The position numbers and the translations under genes were made by a program. A stretch of DNA of 64,000 nt from Psychroflexus aurantiacus (lineage in GTDB: Bacteria; Bacteroidota; Bacteroidia; Flavobacteriales; Flavobacteriaceae): NCBI RefSeq assembly GCF_010820555.1, contig NZ_JAAIKD010000002.1, forward strand, positions 496,001 to 560,000. The letters run 5' to 3'. The notes beneath the pieces were generated by a model. It saw nothing but the letters and a program-made list of their open reading frames with translations, was not told the DNA's origin and ran no database searches. Positions within the stretch are counted from its first letter, which is position 1. Each line of letters starts with the position of its first letter. Shown one piece after another: positions 8,497-16,561 of the stretch.

Positions 8497-9271
8497 GGAC
8501 TCTGGTCTTTTGAATTTTATCGATTAAGTTTTCAAACCGCGTTTTAGCACTTTTAAAATCTGATACTTCGAGTTTAAAATCCCCGTACCACACAAATTCA
8601 TAAAATCTGGAAGCGAAAGTAAACTCCGATTTGATGTCTTGCTGGGTGATTTCAGATTTATAATCAGCATTGGTTTTCTGAAACTGATAATCGATGAAAT
8701 GATGCGTCTTCAGATACTTTAAAATATTCAGGAACAGATAGCGGGACGCAAGCCTGTAATCCCCCTCAGATTCAGCGTCTTCTATAAGCGTAGATAAATC
8801 CTTTTTCTGGATTAAGCGTTCCTCTTCAGACAAATTGATCTGGCTCTGATCTGCCGGTGGTGATTTTTGCCGGACCACATAGTACTTGTTAAACAGCCAA
8901 AAGATGAGCACGCCCAGCCCCAGGATTAAGAGAATCTTTAAAGTAAGGGCCAGGTAATTCCAGAAATTGCCTTCAGAAACTCCAGAGAATACCCAGTCTA
9001 AAAATTTGCTCCATTGTAAGTTCAGCCAATTTTGAAGCTTTGTCCAAGCTGATTCTTCTTCAGTGTATTTAAAATAGTCATAGTCATCATCTGCCTGATA
9101 AGATCCAATGATGGATTTATCAAATTCTACAACTTTTGGACGATTCTCTAAGCTATCGCCAGGTTGAAGCTGACTAGAAGCCCAAATAAATCCAATTCCT
9201 ATTAAATTCAGAATAAAAAAGTGAGCTAAAAATTTAAAAAATGAACTTGATTTAACTTCCAATTCTGTCAA
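8489..9271 (-). CDS. DUF4129 domain membrane protein
   Basis: A 260-residue protein with membrane helices near residues 12-32 and 104-128. Between them is a short acidic extracytoplasmic loop, and the C-terminal cytoplasmic part (about 150-255) resembles DUF4129 (DAESEGDYRLASRYLFLNILKYL, then FYEFVWYGD). DUF4129 is a recurrent part of MoxR/transglutaminase-like membrane clusters. Its start overlaps the upstream multi-pass membrane gene by 20 bases, suggesting coupled translation. Function is unknown. Confidence 0.75.
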   Translation of the reverse strand: MTELEVKSSSFFKFLAHFFILNLIGIGFIWASSQLQPGDSLENRPKVVEFDKSIIGSYQADDDYDYFKYTEEESAWTKLQNWLNLQWSKFLDWVFSGVSEGNFWNYLALTLKILLILGLGVLIFWLFNKYYVVRQKSPPADQSQINLSEEERLIQKKDLSTLIEDAESEGDYRLASRYLFLNILKYLKTHHFIDYQFQKTNADYKSEITQQDIKSEFTFASRFYEFVWYGDFKLEVSDFKSAKTRFENLIDKIQKTRVHG

Positions 9272-10229
9272 TGTCTTCTAAGGTTCCAGTTTTGTTGTGA
9301 AATTCATTTAAGTTGAAATAAATGAGGGCCACACTAATGAGCGTGACAAGCCCTAAAATATATTGGGCTAGTGTTGCCAAAACGTAAAAAATCATGAATA
9401 ACCAATTGGTTGCCAGGTTTGCAGTGCCAGGCGTTTCTGAGCCTTCTTGTAAAGACGTAAGGGTCTCCATGAAACTCATGATTACGATTGGGATTTGAAA
9501 TAAACTACTGATGAGCCACATTAAAATTGTGATAATAAGTAAAGTAGCGAAGGTAATCCACCAATTTTCTTTGATGAGTTTAAAACATTCTGAAAACGCA
9601 TCAGAAAATGATTTTTCCTGAAAGACAATAATGCAGAACATTAAGCTTAGGGGGCTAATAAAATATACAACTATTAAAACAATAATCAGTAAACAAATTC
9701 GAATGGTAAAGATGACCGACAAAGCCATATTAATATTGTTTGTAAGAAGAAAAATTGAAATTATTACTAAAAAGGCAATAATTATACCTAAAAAAATCAT
9801 TAAACCATAAACTACAAAACTACCCAAGGTTGTTGAAAAAAACTTTCCTATATATTGACTGACTTCGTCGTCTTTAACTTCGCCTTCATTTTTGACATAG
9901 CTTTTTATGATACTATTGATGGTAGTAATACTAAGGGCAGAATAAGCTATTGAGCTAAGTATTACAAGAAGTAAGCCGACACCAGCTGATGAAATCATTT
10001 CAAGAAAAAAGGCTCCAGGATCATTTCCTATTGACAAATTTCCTGTAAACTTGAGCGATTGGTATTGATAATAGGTGCTTGCGGCTACAAGTAATAACAA
10101 CAACCAACCTACGTGCTTGAGATAAAGCCTGAAAATGGTTTTGTATTCCTCTCTAATAAAGCCGAAGGTGTCTGAAATAATAGCGCCTAGATCACGCTCT
10201 TTTTTGAAGTCGATGTAGTTGTTTTGCAT
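9252..10229 (-). CDS. Multi-pass membrane protein of the MoxR operon
   Basis: A 325-residue protein with about six to seven predicted membrane helices, at roughly 40-57, 85-110, 135-165, 170-200, 220-245 and 280-315. It has no recognisable catalytic motif. The arrangement resembles the DUF4013/glycerophosphoryl-diesterase-membrane-domain type of envelope protein, but I cannot confirm the family by eye. It overlaps the SpoIIM-like gene by 38 bases at its start and the DUF4129 gene by 20 at its end. It is therefore firmly embedded in the operon and probably part of the same membrane complex. Confidence 0.7.
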   Translation of the reverse strand: MQNNYIDFKKERDLGAIISDTFGFIREEYKTIFRLYLKHVGWLLLLLVAASTYYQYQSLKFTGNLSIGNDPGAFFLEMISSAGVGLLLVILSSIAYSALSITTINSIIKSYVKNEGEVKDDEVSQYIGKFFSTTLGSFVVYGLMIFLGIIIAFLVIISIFLLTNNINMALSVIFTIRICLLIIVLIVVYFISPLSLMFCIIVFQEKSFSDAFSECFKLIKENWWITFATLLIITILMWLISSLFQIPIVIMSFMETLTSLQEGSETPGTANLATNWLFMIFYVLATLAQYILGLVTLISVALIYFNLNEFHNKTGTLEDIDRIGS

Positions 10230-11178
10230 GTTGCTTATGGATTAGTAGTGGTAATATAACGTAATAATAGACGATTAAAATGAATGAGGATGCGATGATT
10301 AAAATAGCGAGCCAGTCTGGCATTCCCGTCAGACGTGTTACAAATCCTTCCAGAAAACCCGCTATGATGAAAAAAGGAATGGTACTGATCACGATTTTAA
10401 GCCCTGCTTTAACCCCCTGAGTAAAGGATTCCAGGCGGGTGTAGGTTTTGGGGAACAGGAGGCTTTTGCCCATAACCAGTCCGGCACAGGCCGCAACAAT
10501 GATGACCGAAATCTCAATGGTTCCGTGAATCCAGATGGTTCTGGCCGATTCCCAGAGGATGCCCTCATCATAGAAAAAGTACTGAAATGAGCCCAGCATG
10601 ATGGCGTTTTGCAGGAGGATGTAGATAGTTCCCAGTCCAGCAAGAATCCCCGCGACAAACGCAAATAAAGCCACCTTGATGTTGTTGAGTGTGATTCCCA
10701 GGAACATATCGGTCTGGTTGGCTTTTTTGTAGACCGCCATAGGATCTCCCTGATCAATATTTTCTAAAGTAGAATTCACATAAGCATCCCCCAAAATCAG
10801 TCTGACAAACCCGTCGTCTGAGGCTGCAGAATAAGCGCCAATAGCGCTAAACCCCAGGAACAGTAAAAAGGCGAGCAGCAGGGTTGAGCGGTATTCATAG
10901 AAAAACAGGGGGAATTCTTGAGTGTAAAACTGATAAATCTTGTTTTTGGATTCTTTTTTGGTCTTGTAGATTTTCTGATGTACTCCTGCCGAAAGTTCGT
11001 TCAGGTAAGCCAGAGTCTCACTATGCGGATAAAAAGTCTGGGCATAATTGAGATCTTCTGTGAGCTCAACATAGAGTATGGAGAGTTCGCCAGGAGAAAT
11101 ACGCATATTATTTTGCACAAGCCTTTCAAATTTTAACCATTTGTCTTTATTTTGCTTGACAAAAGCCGCCTCTCGCAT
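10192..11178 (-). CDS. Stage II sporulation protein M-like (DUF95) membrane protein
   Basis: A 328-residue integral membrane protein of the SpoIIM/DUF95 family in a non-sporulating lineage. A cytoplasmic N-terminal helical domain of about 100 residues precedes several membrane helices. The family pattern appears as FLGITLNNIKVALFAF, then GILAGLGTIYILLQNAIMLG, and IWIHGTIEISVIIVAACAG. In Bacillus SpoIIM is part of the DMP peptidoglycan-remodelling complex; whether this homologue does something similar is unknown. It is the first gene of the minus-strand MoxR operon, 32 bp from the divergent RDD gene. Confidence 0.85.
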   Translation of the reverse strand: MREAAFVKQNKDKWLKFERLVQNNMRISPGELSILYVELTEDLNYAQTFYPHSETLAYLNELSAGVHQKIYKTKKESKNKIYQFYTQEFPLFFYEYRSTLLLAFLLFLGFSAIGAYSAASDDGFVRLILGDAYVNSTLENIDQGDPMAVYKKANQTDMFLGITLNNIKVALFAFVAGILAGLGTIYILLQNAIMLGSFQYFFYDEGILWESARTIWIHGTIEISVIIVAACAGLVMGKSLLFPKTYTRLESFTQGVKAGLKIVISTIPFFIIAGFLEGFVTRLTGMPDWLAILIIASSFILIVYYYVILPLLIHKQHAKQLHRLQKRA

Positions 11179-11210
11179 CTGAATTTAATTTATCCAAAGA
11201 AACGCAATCT

Positions 11211-11927
11211 ATGAGTCATTTTCAAATCGAAACCGCACAAAATGTAAAGATTCAACAAAGTGTGGCTACAGTCTGGGATAGAATTTTGGCTTATCTCATC
11301 GATTCTATAGTGATTTTGGCCTATGTGCTTGCGACTACAGCTGTCATGTCTGGCCTGATGGATGTTTCCCCGTTTGAAAGTATGGCGACTTCCCTGGTCC
11401 TGGGTTTACCTCCTTTTTTGTACCATCTGCTTATGGAAACCTTTATGAATGGACAAAGTGTTGGTAAGGCCTCCATGGGACTTAGAGTCGTTAACCTCGA
11501 CGGTTCCAGGCCTCAGTTTTCAGGATATTTGATTCGGTGGCTGCTTAGAATTGTAGAAATAAGTTTAGTGAGTGGTGCCATTGCTATTGTCGCGATATTA
11601 ATAAATGGAAAAGGCCAGCGTTTAGGAGATATTGCTGCCAGGACGACCGTTATTACAGAACGACGCAAAACAGGATTCAAAAAGATGCCCTTATTCGAGA
11701 TTGATGCGTCTTATCTCCCTCATTATCCGCAGGTGGCCACGCTCAAAGATGAAGATGTGAGACGGATCAAATCCGTTTATGATAAAGCTGAAAAGGATGG
11801 AGACCATGCGATACTCATCAAGCTCGCCGATAAAGTTGCAGGTCAGCTTCAGGTTGAAAACAGCCAGTCCTCAAAAACCTTTATACAAACCGTATTGAAA
11901 GATTATCAATACTATAGCACCCAGTAA
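11211..11927 (+). CDS. RDD family membrane protein
   Basis: A 238-residue protein whose residues about 20-155 form an RDD domain with three membrane helices. The defining residues are visible as WDRILAYLIDSI, the NGQSVGKASMGLRVV segment and GQRLGDIAARTTVI. A cytoplasmic tail of about 80 charged residues follows. RDD proteins accompany SpoIIM-like and MoxR genes in several phyla. Here the gene is divergent from that operon across only 32 bp, so the two could share regulation. Some RDD proteins have been reported as ion transporters; that role is not shown by this sequence. Confidence 0.85.
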   Translation: MSHFQIETAQNVKIQQSVATVWDRILAYLIDSIVILAYVLATTAVMSGLMDVSPFESMATSLVLGLPPFLYHLLMETFMNGQSVGKASMGLRVVNLDGSRPQFSGYLIRWLLRIVEISLVSGAIAIVAILINGKGQRLGDIAARTTVITERRKTGFKKMPLFEIDASYLPHYPQVATLKDEDVRRIKSVYDKAEKDGDHAILIKLADKVAGQLQVENSQSSKTFIQTVLKDYQYYSTQ

Positions 11928-12556
11928 TGGAATATACCCTCATACTTGACATACTTGGCGTAATTGCGTTTTCCATTTCGGGAGTACTTTCTGCTTTGAA
12001 GAAACGGATGGATGTTTTTGGCATATTTATTATAGCCTTTGTTACTTCGGTTGGCGGGGGAACTTTAAGAGATGTTTTATTAGGGGTTCCCGTGATGTGG
12101 ATGCAAAATCTGACCTATGTGTATGTCATTATCATCACTGCGGTATTAGCGGTGTTCTTTAGAAAAAAGCTGTTTTACCTGAGGAAATCGCTTTTCCTGT
12201 TCGATACCTTTGGTATTGGCCTTTATACGGTGGCTGGTGTAGAAAAGGGTATAGCAGAAGGGCTTCCGGCTATCATCTGTATTGCTCTTGGAACTGTCAG
12301 TGCCTGTTTTGGCGGTGTGATCAGGGATATTCTGTGTAATGAAATCCCTCAGATTTTCAGAAGGGAAATTTACGCCACCGCCTGTATTTTGGGCGGCTTT
12401 AGTTATTTTGTATTCTTAAGACTGAACCTGCCACTCAGTCTCATCTTTATCTGTTCCGGATTTGTGGTTATTCTTGTGAGACTTTCAGCGGTCATCTTCA
12501 AACTGTCTTTGCCTTCGGTTTATAAAAGGGACGAGGATATAGAAGATTACTGGTAG
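11927..12556 (+). CDS. Trimeric intracellular cation (TRIC) channel family protein
   Basis: A 209-residue seven-helix membrane protein of the TRIC/UPF0126 family. It is built from two repeats, each with the GG-x-RD helix break: SVGGGTLRDVLLG near 48-60 and CFGGVIRDILCNE near 127-139. Prokaryotic TRIC proteins form homotrimeric monovalent-cation channels. The ATG shares one base with the stop codon of the RDD gene, so translation is probably coupled. The 3' end lies two bases from the convergent cyclophilin gene, with no terminator between them. Confidence 0.9.
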   Translation: MEYTLILDILGVIAFSISGVLSALKKRMDVFGIFIIAFVTSVGGGTLRDVLLGVPVMWMQNLTYVYVIIITAVLAVFFRKKLFYLRKSLFLFDTFGIGLYTVAGVEKGIAEGLPAIICIALGTVSACFGGVIRDILCNEIPQIFRREIYATACILGGFSYFVFLRLNLPLSLIFICSGFVVILVRLSAVIFKLSLPSVYKRDEDIEDYW

Positions 12557-12558
12557 AG

Positions 12559-13275
12559 TTACCGGATCACTTTCATGTCCATACCCACATTTTTAAGCGG
12601 CCATTCACTGTCATCGGTCTCTAAATCATCGATTATCTCAACAACGTCCATCCCGTCTATAACTCTTCCAAACACAGTGTGTTTCCCGTCGAGATGGTAG
12701 GCTCCGTCCGGTTTGGTAACCACGAAAAATTCAAAAGGAGAAGAAGCATTGCTCACATTCTGTTCGGCATATTTGGCCGCTGAGACCATAGCGTAGTCGT
12801 GAGGATATTTCGGGGTAGATTCATTAGGAATCAAATAATCTCCAACGGCTCTTCTGAATTCGTGTGTTGCCATTCTGTCGCTATTGCCTCCCTGAATCAC
12901 AAAATCGCTATCCACTCTGTGAAATACCGTCGTGTTAAAGTAATCGAGTTTTGCTAACCTTAAGAAATTAGCGCGATGGAGAACGGGCCCCGGGAAAAGC
13001 TCAATCCTAAAGCTTCCAAACTCCGTTTCAACATCCACAATGCTTTCGGGATTGTTTTCTCCATAAGCTTTCAGGAAGGGAATCAGTTCTTCCTGTTCTA
13101 CAAATTTGATGTCAGACAGATCCCTGTCCGTTCTGCCGTTGGATGGAATTTTGACTTCAATTTTTTCGACAAGGGTATCTTTCTTAACCTCTCTTTCTTC
13201 AGTTGAATTATCTTTGTTTTCTTTACAAGAGATAAAAACAACTAATAGACATAAACTCAGCAATGGATTTCTCAT
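12559..13275 (-). CDS. Peptidyl-prolyl cis-trans isomerase, cyclophilin type, lipoprotein
   Basis: A 238-residue exported prolyl isomerase. With the start at 13275 the protein opens MRNPLLSLCLLVVFISCKE, a lipoprotein signal peptide with Cys at about residue 17. An in-frame start at 13350 would add 25 residues before the signal and is unlikely. The cyclophilin domain runs from about residue 80, with FHRVDSDFVIQGG (catalytic Arg in FHR), VSAAKYAEQN, SSPFEFFVV and LDGKHTVFGRVIDGMDVV. A perfect -7 element 18 nt upstream supports the short start. The 5' end overlaps the divergent Nudix gene by 13 bp. Confidence 0.9.
   Translation of the reverse strand: MRNPLLSLCLLVVFISCKENKDNSTEEREVKKDTLVEKIEVKIPSNGRTDRDLSDIKFVEQEELIPFLKAYGENNPESIVDVETEFGSFRIELFPGPVLHRANFLRLAKLDYFNTTVFHRVDSDFVIQGGNSDRMATHEFRRAVGDYLIPNESTPKYPHDYAMVSAAKYAEQNVSNASSPFEFFVVTKPDGAYHLDGKHTVFGRVIDGMDVVEIIDDLETDDSEWPLKNVGMDMKVIR
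13209..13216 (+). promoter_or_regulatory. -7 element for the Nudix gene, inside the cyclophilin CDS
   Basis: TATCTTTG matches TAnnTTTG and lies 46 nt upstream of the Nudix ATG, within the 5' coding part of the opposite-strand cyclophilin gene. No TTG at standard spacing was found. Confidence 0.45.
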
Positions 13276-13901
13276 CGTTAACGGATTTGGTTTCAAAATT
13301 AAAAAAAACAGAGCTTCCAGGCGAATTTTTTCAGTACCAACTTGCTCCATTATTCAGACAGGATGAGCTTAAGCGCATCGATTTAAACGGAAAAAACCCT
13401 AATTATGCCGGTGTGGTTTCGCTTTTATACCCCAAAAACGGGGAAGCCTATATGGCGTTCATCTTAAGAAAAACTTACAAAGGCGTGCATTCCAATCAAA
13501 TCGGTTTTCCGGGTGGGAGGTATGAAGACGTCGATGAAGACCTGATGCAGACGGCTTTAAGAGAGACCGAAGAAGAAATTGGGGTTTCCGCCAGCACCAT
13601 TCATGTTATAAAAGCTTTAACCAAACTTTATATTCCGCCTTCCAATTTTTTGGTACATCCGTATTTAAGCATGGTTGAGGAAGAACCTGTGTTTGTGTTG
13701 CAGGAAAGCGAAGTTGAAAACCTCATTGAAATTCCACTTTCTGTGTGTCTGGATGAACGCAGTTTTAAAACTGCAATCATAGATGCGTCCTATGCTAAAA
13801 ACGTAGAAGTCCCGGCCTATAATTTTAAAGGCCACGTGGTTTGGGGAGCTACGGCTATGATTTTAAGCGAAATAAGAGAACTCTTTGCTCGATTAGCATA
13901 A
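13263..13901 (+). CDS. Nudix hydrolase, CoA pyrophosphatase type
   Basis: A 212-residue Nudix enzyme expected to split CoA and its derivatives into 3',5'-ADP and phosphopantetheine. The UPF0035/CoA pattern LRKTYKGVHSNQIGFPGG at about 76-93 directly precedes the Nudix box, whose catalytic part reads RETEEEIG. The box carries one extra residue between its Gly and Glu, as in other CoA pyrophosphatases. The start ATG at 13263 gives an N-terminus typical of flavobacterial homologues and means its first 13 bases are also the start region of the opposite-strand cyclophilin gene. Confidence 0.88.
   Translation: MDFSSLTDLVSKLKKTELPGEFFQYQLAPLFRQDELKRIDLNGKNPNYAGVVSLLYPKNGEAYMAFILRKTYKGVHSNQIGFPGGRYEDVDEDLMQTALRETEEEIGVSASTIHVIKALTKLYIPPSNFLVHPYLSMVEEEPVFVLQESEVENLIEIPLSVCLDERSFKTAIIDASYAKNVEVPAYNFKGHVVWGATAMILSEIRELFARLA
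13294..13301 (-). promoter_or_regulatory. -7 element for the cyclophilin gene, inside the Nudix CDS
   Basis: The minus strand reads TAATTTTG, matching TAnnTTTG, 18 nt upstream of the cyclophilin ATG at 13275 and within the Nudix coding sequence. It supports the short cyclophilin start. Confidence 0.45.
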
Positions 13902-13914
13902 GTCTATAAATCCT

Positions 13915-13935
13915 TATATTTGTCAATTAAATTTG
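13915..13935 (+). promoter_or_regulatory. Two candidate -7 elements upstream of the acyltransferase
   Basis: TATATTTG (13915-13922) and TAAATTTG (13928-13935) both match TAnnTTTG. The second ends only four bases before the ATG at 13940. Neither has a TTG at 17-23 nt, so which is used cannot be decided by eye. Confidence 0.45.
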
Positions 13936-13939
13936 AGAT

Positions 13940-14758
13940 ATGGGCTTATTCAAGAAAAATCCTTTTGGGCATTATTTAATTTTAAAGAAGTGGCTCATCA
14001 GGATCATGGGAGGACTGACTCATCAGCGCTATCAGGGATTTAATGATCTTCAGATAGAAGGCTCTTCTATCATAAAGAATCTACCCGACAGGAATGTTCT
14101 TTTTGTGTCAAATCATCAGACTTACTTTGCCGATGTCGTGGCGATGTACCATGTGTTTAATGCGTCCCTGAGCGGCAGAGATGATAATATCAAAAATGTA
14201 GGTTACTTATGGAATCCTAAACTCAACATCTATTATGTGGCCGCAGCAGAAACCATGAAAAAAGGCTTACTGCCAAAAATACTGGCTTATGCAGGTTCTG
14301 TGAGTATCGACCGGACCTGGAGAGCAGACGGACAAAGCGTGAACCGGCAGGTGAAAATGAGTGATATTTCCAATATCGGAAAAGCACTGGATGACGGCTG
14401 GGTAATCACCTTTCCTCAGGGGACTACAAAGCCCTGGAAGCCCATCAGAAAAGGAACCGCCTTTATCATCAAAAAATATAAACCTGTTGTGGTCCCTATC
14501 GTTATCGATGGTTTTAGACGATCCTTCGATAAAAAGGGAATCCGTATTAAAAAGCGAAACATACTTCAGTCCATGGTGATTAAAGAGCCTTTGGAAATCG
14601 ATTATGACAACGAAGAAATAGAAAGCATCATCGAAAAAATTGAATTCGCCATAGAGCAGCATCCCTCTTTCTTAAAAGTCATTCCGGAAAGTGAGATTAT
14701 GGCGCACGAATCGCTCAACGAACAACGCCGTTACAGCGCTAAAAACAAAAAAAAATAA
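13940..14758 (+). CDS. Lysophospholipid acyltransferase family protein (PlsC-like)
   Basis: A 272-residue membrane-associated acyltransferase likely to act in phospholipid or lipid A-type acylation. The catalytic block is SNHQTYFADV near residues 57-66; the His-to-Asp spacing is five residues rather than the classical four. Motif III appears as FPQGTTKPWKPIRKG, with Gln where many PlsC proteins have Glu, and motif IV as VPIVIDGF. The basic C-terminus ends in a lysine run. Substrate cannot be read from the sequence. It has its own upstream -7 candidates and appears monocistronic. Confidence 0.83.
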   Translation: MGLFKKNPFGHYLILKKWLIRIMGGLTHQRYQGFNDLQIEGSSIIKNLPDRNVLFVSNHQTYFADVVAMYHVFNASLSGRDDNIKNVGYLWNPKLNIYYVAAAETMKKGLLPKILAYAGSVSIDRTWRADGQSVNRQVKMSDISNIGKALDDGWVITFPQGTTKPWKPIRKGTAFIIKKYKPVVVPIVIDGFRRSFDKKGIRIKKRNILQSMVIKEPLEIDYDNEEIESIIEKIEFAIEQHPSFLKVIPESEIMAHESLNEQRRYSAKNKKK

Positions 14759-14845
14759 AAAGGCATAGTTAAATCTTATCTAAATAAGGTTTTGATTTTT
14801 GATATTCCCTGTTTTGAATCTAACTTCAAACAAAACTAAAAGATC

Positions 14846-15796
14846 ATGAAAACTTTAAGATTTAACAATAACGATCAGCTGGATGTCATAGGTCTGGGAA
14901 CCTGGAAATCTGAGCCTGGCGAAGTCAAAAAGGCTGTAAAACACGCTTTGAAAACGGGTTACAGACACATAGACTGTGCAGCCATATATGGTAATGAAGA
15001 AGAAGTAGGGGAAGCCCTGAATGAGACTTTCGAAGAGGGGAATATCAAAAGAACGGATGTGTTCATAACCTCCAAACTTTGGAACAATGCCCACCGAAAA
15101 GAAGATGTAAAACCAGCTTTGGAAAAAACCCTGAAGGATTTGCAACTCGACTATTTGGATCTTTACCTAATGCACTGGCCGGTAGCCTTCAAATCGGATG
15201 TGGAAGGCTTTCCGAAATCTGATGATGGATTTCTTTCTCTGGAAGAAGTGCCCATCAAAGAAACCTGGGAAGCTATGGTAGATCTTAAAAACCATAATTT
15301 AGTGAAGCACGTGGGCGTCTCCAATTTCAGTAAGGAGAAACTGATTAAGTTGATGAAAGAAAGTGATGTTGTTCCTGAAATGAATCAGGTGGAGTCTCAT
15401 CCGTACCTGCGTCAGGCAGAACTGGTCAAATTTTGTCAGTCTAACGGCATTTTGGTGACCGCTTATTCACCACTAGGCAGCCAGGATAGAACCGAAGCGA
15501 TGAAAGCAGATGATGAGCCAACGCTTTTGGATAATAAGGTTGTAAATGCAGTTGCCGATAAGCACAGCGCAACTCCAGCTCAAATCTTAATCAGTTTTCA
15601 TTCTGAAAGAGATGTGGCTACCATCCCGAAATCTGTTCATAAAGACAGAATCGAAGAAAATTTCGAAAGTCAACAGGTGAGCCTAGATCCCGATGATATG
15701 AAAAAGCTCAGCAGCCTGGGCAATCACTACAGATATGTCAAAGGAAATATCTTTGAAACTTCCGATGGCCTGTATTCTAATGTTTTCGATGAGTAA
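14846..15796 (+). CDS. Aldo/keto reductase
   Basis: A 316-residue NADPH-dependent oxidoreductase with an (alpha/beta)8 barrel. The complete catalytic tetrad is present: D43, Y48, K77 and H110, in HIDCAAIYGNEEEVG, TSKLWN and LYLMHWP. The later family signature VGVSNFS and the cofactor segment IPKSVHKDRIEEN are also intact. It resembles the AKR groups that reduce aldehydes and sugars; the physiological substrate is not evident. The gene stands alone, with convergent miaE downstream. Confidence 0.9.
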   Translation: MKTLRFNNNDQLDVIGLGTWKSEPGEVKKAVKHALKTGYRHIDCAAIYGNEEEVGEALNETFEEGNIKRTDVFITSKLWNNAHRKEDVKPALEKTLKDLQLDYLDLYLMHWPVAFKSDVEGFPKSDDGFLSLEEVPIKETWEAMVDLKNHNLVKHVGVSNFSKEKLIKLMKESDVVPEMNQVESHPYLRQAELVKFCQSNGILVTAYSPLGSQDRTEAMKADDEPTLLDNKVVNAVADKHSATPAQILISFHSERDVATIPKSVHKDRIEENFESQQVSLDPDDMKKLSSLGNHYRYVKGNIFETSDGLYSNVFDE

Positions 15797-15829
15797 TCTT
15801 AGGGAATACTGAATATTTAATACTAGAAG

Positions 15830-15878
15830 GTCAGGGTGAAATCGCTTTTAACTGAGTTCGTTTTGCTCTGACTTTTTT
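15830..15878 (+). terminator. Probable terminator after the aldo/keto reductase
   Basis: Bases 15830-15841 pair with 15861-15872, including three G-T wobble pairs, around a 19-base loop. Six T follow. The stem is moderate rather than strong. Confidence 0.5.
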
Positions 15879-15940
15879 ATTTGAAATTAAATCGAATGCG
15901 ATGCTTTTAATTCCAAAATAATTTTAAATTCGACTCAACA

Positions 15941-15969
15941 CCTGACTTTGCCAAGGAACGCAGGCAGGC
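15941..15969. repeat. Intergenic CCTG...CAGGCAGG imperfect palindrome, copy A
   Basis: A 29-bp element beginning CCTGACTTTG and ending GCAGGCAGGC, between the convergent aldo/keto reductase and miaE genes. Two related copies lie near 37.1 kb and 40.2 kb. All are intergenic and GC-richer than their surroundings. Confidence 0.55.
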
Positions 15970-15975
15970 TTACTA

Positions 15976-16557
15976 CTACCCATGTACAGAAGCTCCGGAC
16001 TGGAAAGACTCGAGAATTTCGGCTTCATAATCCAGCAAATCCGACCATTTCTGGTTCACCTCGTCAACATCGTGATACTGTCTGGCAAATTTTAAAAACA
16101 TGGTATAATGATTCGCCTCGCTAATCATCAGTTTTCGGTAAAATCGCCTCAGTTTTTCGTCGCTCAATTCTTCAGACAAAAGTCTGAAACGCTCACAGCT
16201 TCTGGCTTCTATCAGGGCAGCATAAAGCAGGCGATGGGCAAGCTGCGTCTGGCGGCTGCCGCCTTTAGGGAAGAAGGTCACCAGGCGGGCCACATAATCG
16301 TCCTTTCGATCTCTGCCCAGAGGAATGTTTTTTTCTTTCAGCAAGTCATGTACCATTTTAAAATGACTCATTTCTTCCTGGACCAGCTCGGTCATCGCAG
16401 TGACCAGTTCGGTGTATTCCGGGAAAGAGACGATCAGGGAAATGGCTGTAGAGGCTGCTTTTTGCTCGCAATAGGCATGGTCTATCAGGATTTCATCTAT
16501 ATTTTTTTCAGCGATGTTCGCCCATCGCGGGTCAGTGGGTAGTTTTAGTCCTAGCAT
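15976..16557 (-). CDS. miaE: tRNA-(ms2io6A)-hydroxylase, MiaE type
   Basis: A 193-residue ferritin-like diiron monooxygenase that hydroxylates the isopentenyl group of ms2i6A37 in tRNA. Metal ligands are visible as the ExxH pairs LVQEEMSHF near 78-86 and SEANHYTMF near 147-155, with further Glu residues in EIL-DHAYCEQKA and LIEARSCERF. Length and the opening MLGLKLPTDPRWANIAEKNI are typical. Its start lies four bases after the dnaX stop, so it is probably the second gene of a dnaX-miaE operon. Identification is good; activity also needs the MiaA/MiaB pathway, which lies outside this window. Confidence 0.88.
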   Translation of the reverse strand: MLGLKLPTDPRWANIAEKNIDEILIDHAYCEQKAASTAISLIVSFPEYTELVTAMTELVQEEMSHFKMVHDLLKEKNIPLGRDRKDDYVARLVTFFPKGGSRQTQLAHRLLYAALIEARSCERFRLLSEELSDEKLRRFYRKLMISEANHYTMFLKFARQYHDVDEVNQKWSDLLDYEAEILESFQSGASVHG

Positions 16558-16561
16558 AGCC

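Noticed and set aside
13276-13350. Longer cyclophilin starting at 13350
   Set aside because: It would place 25 residues before a clear lipoprotein signal peptide, and a -7 element lies inside the extension.
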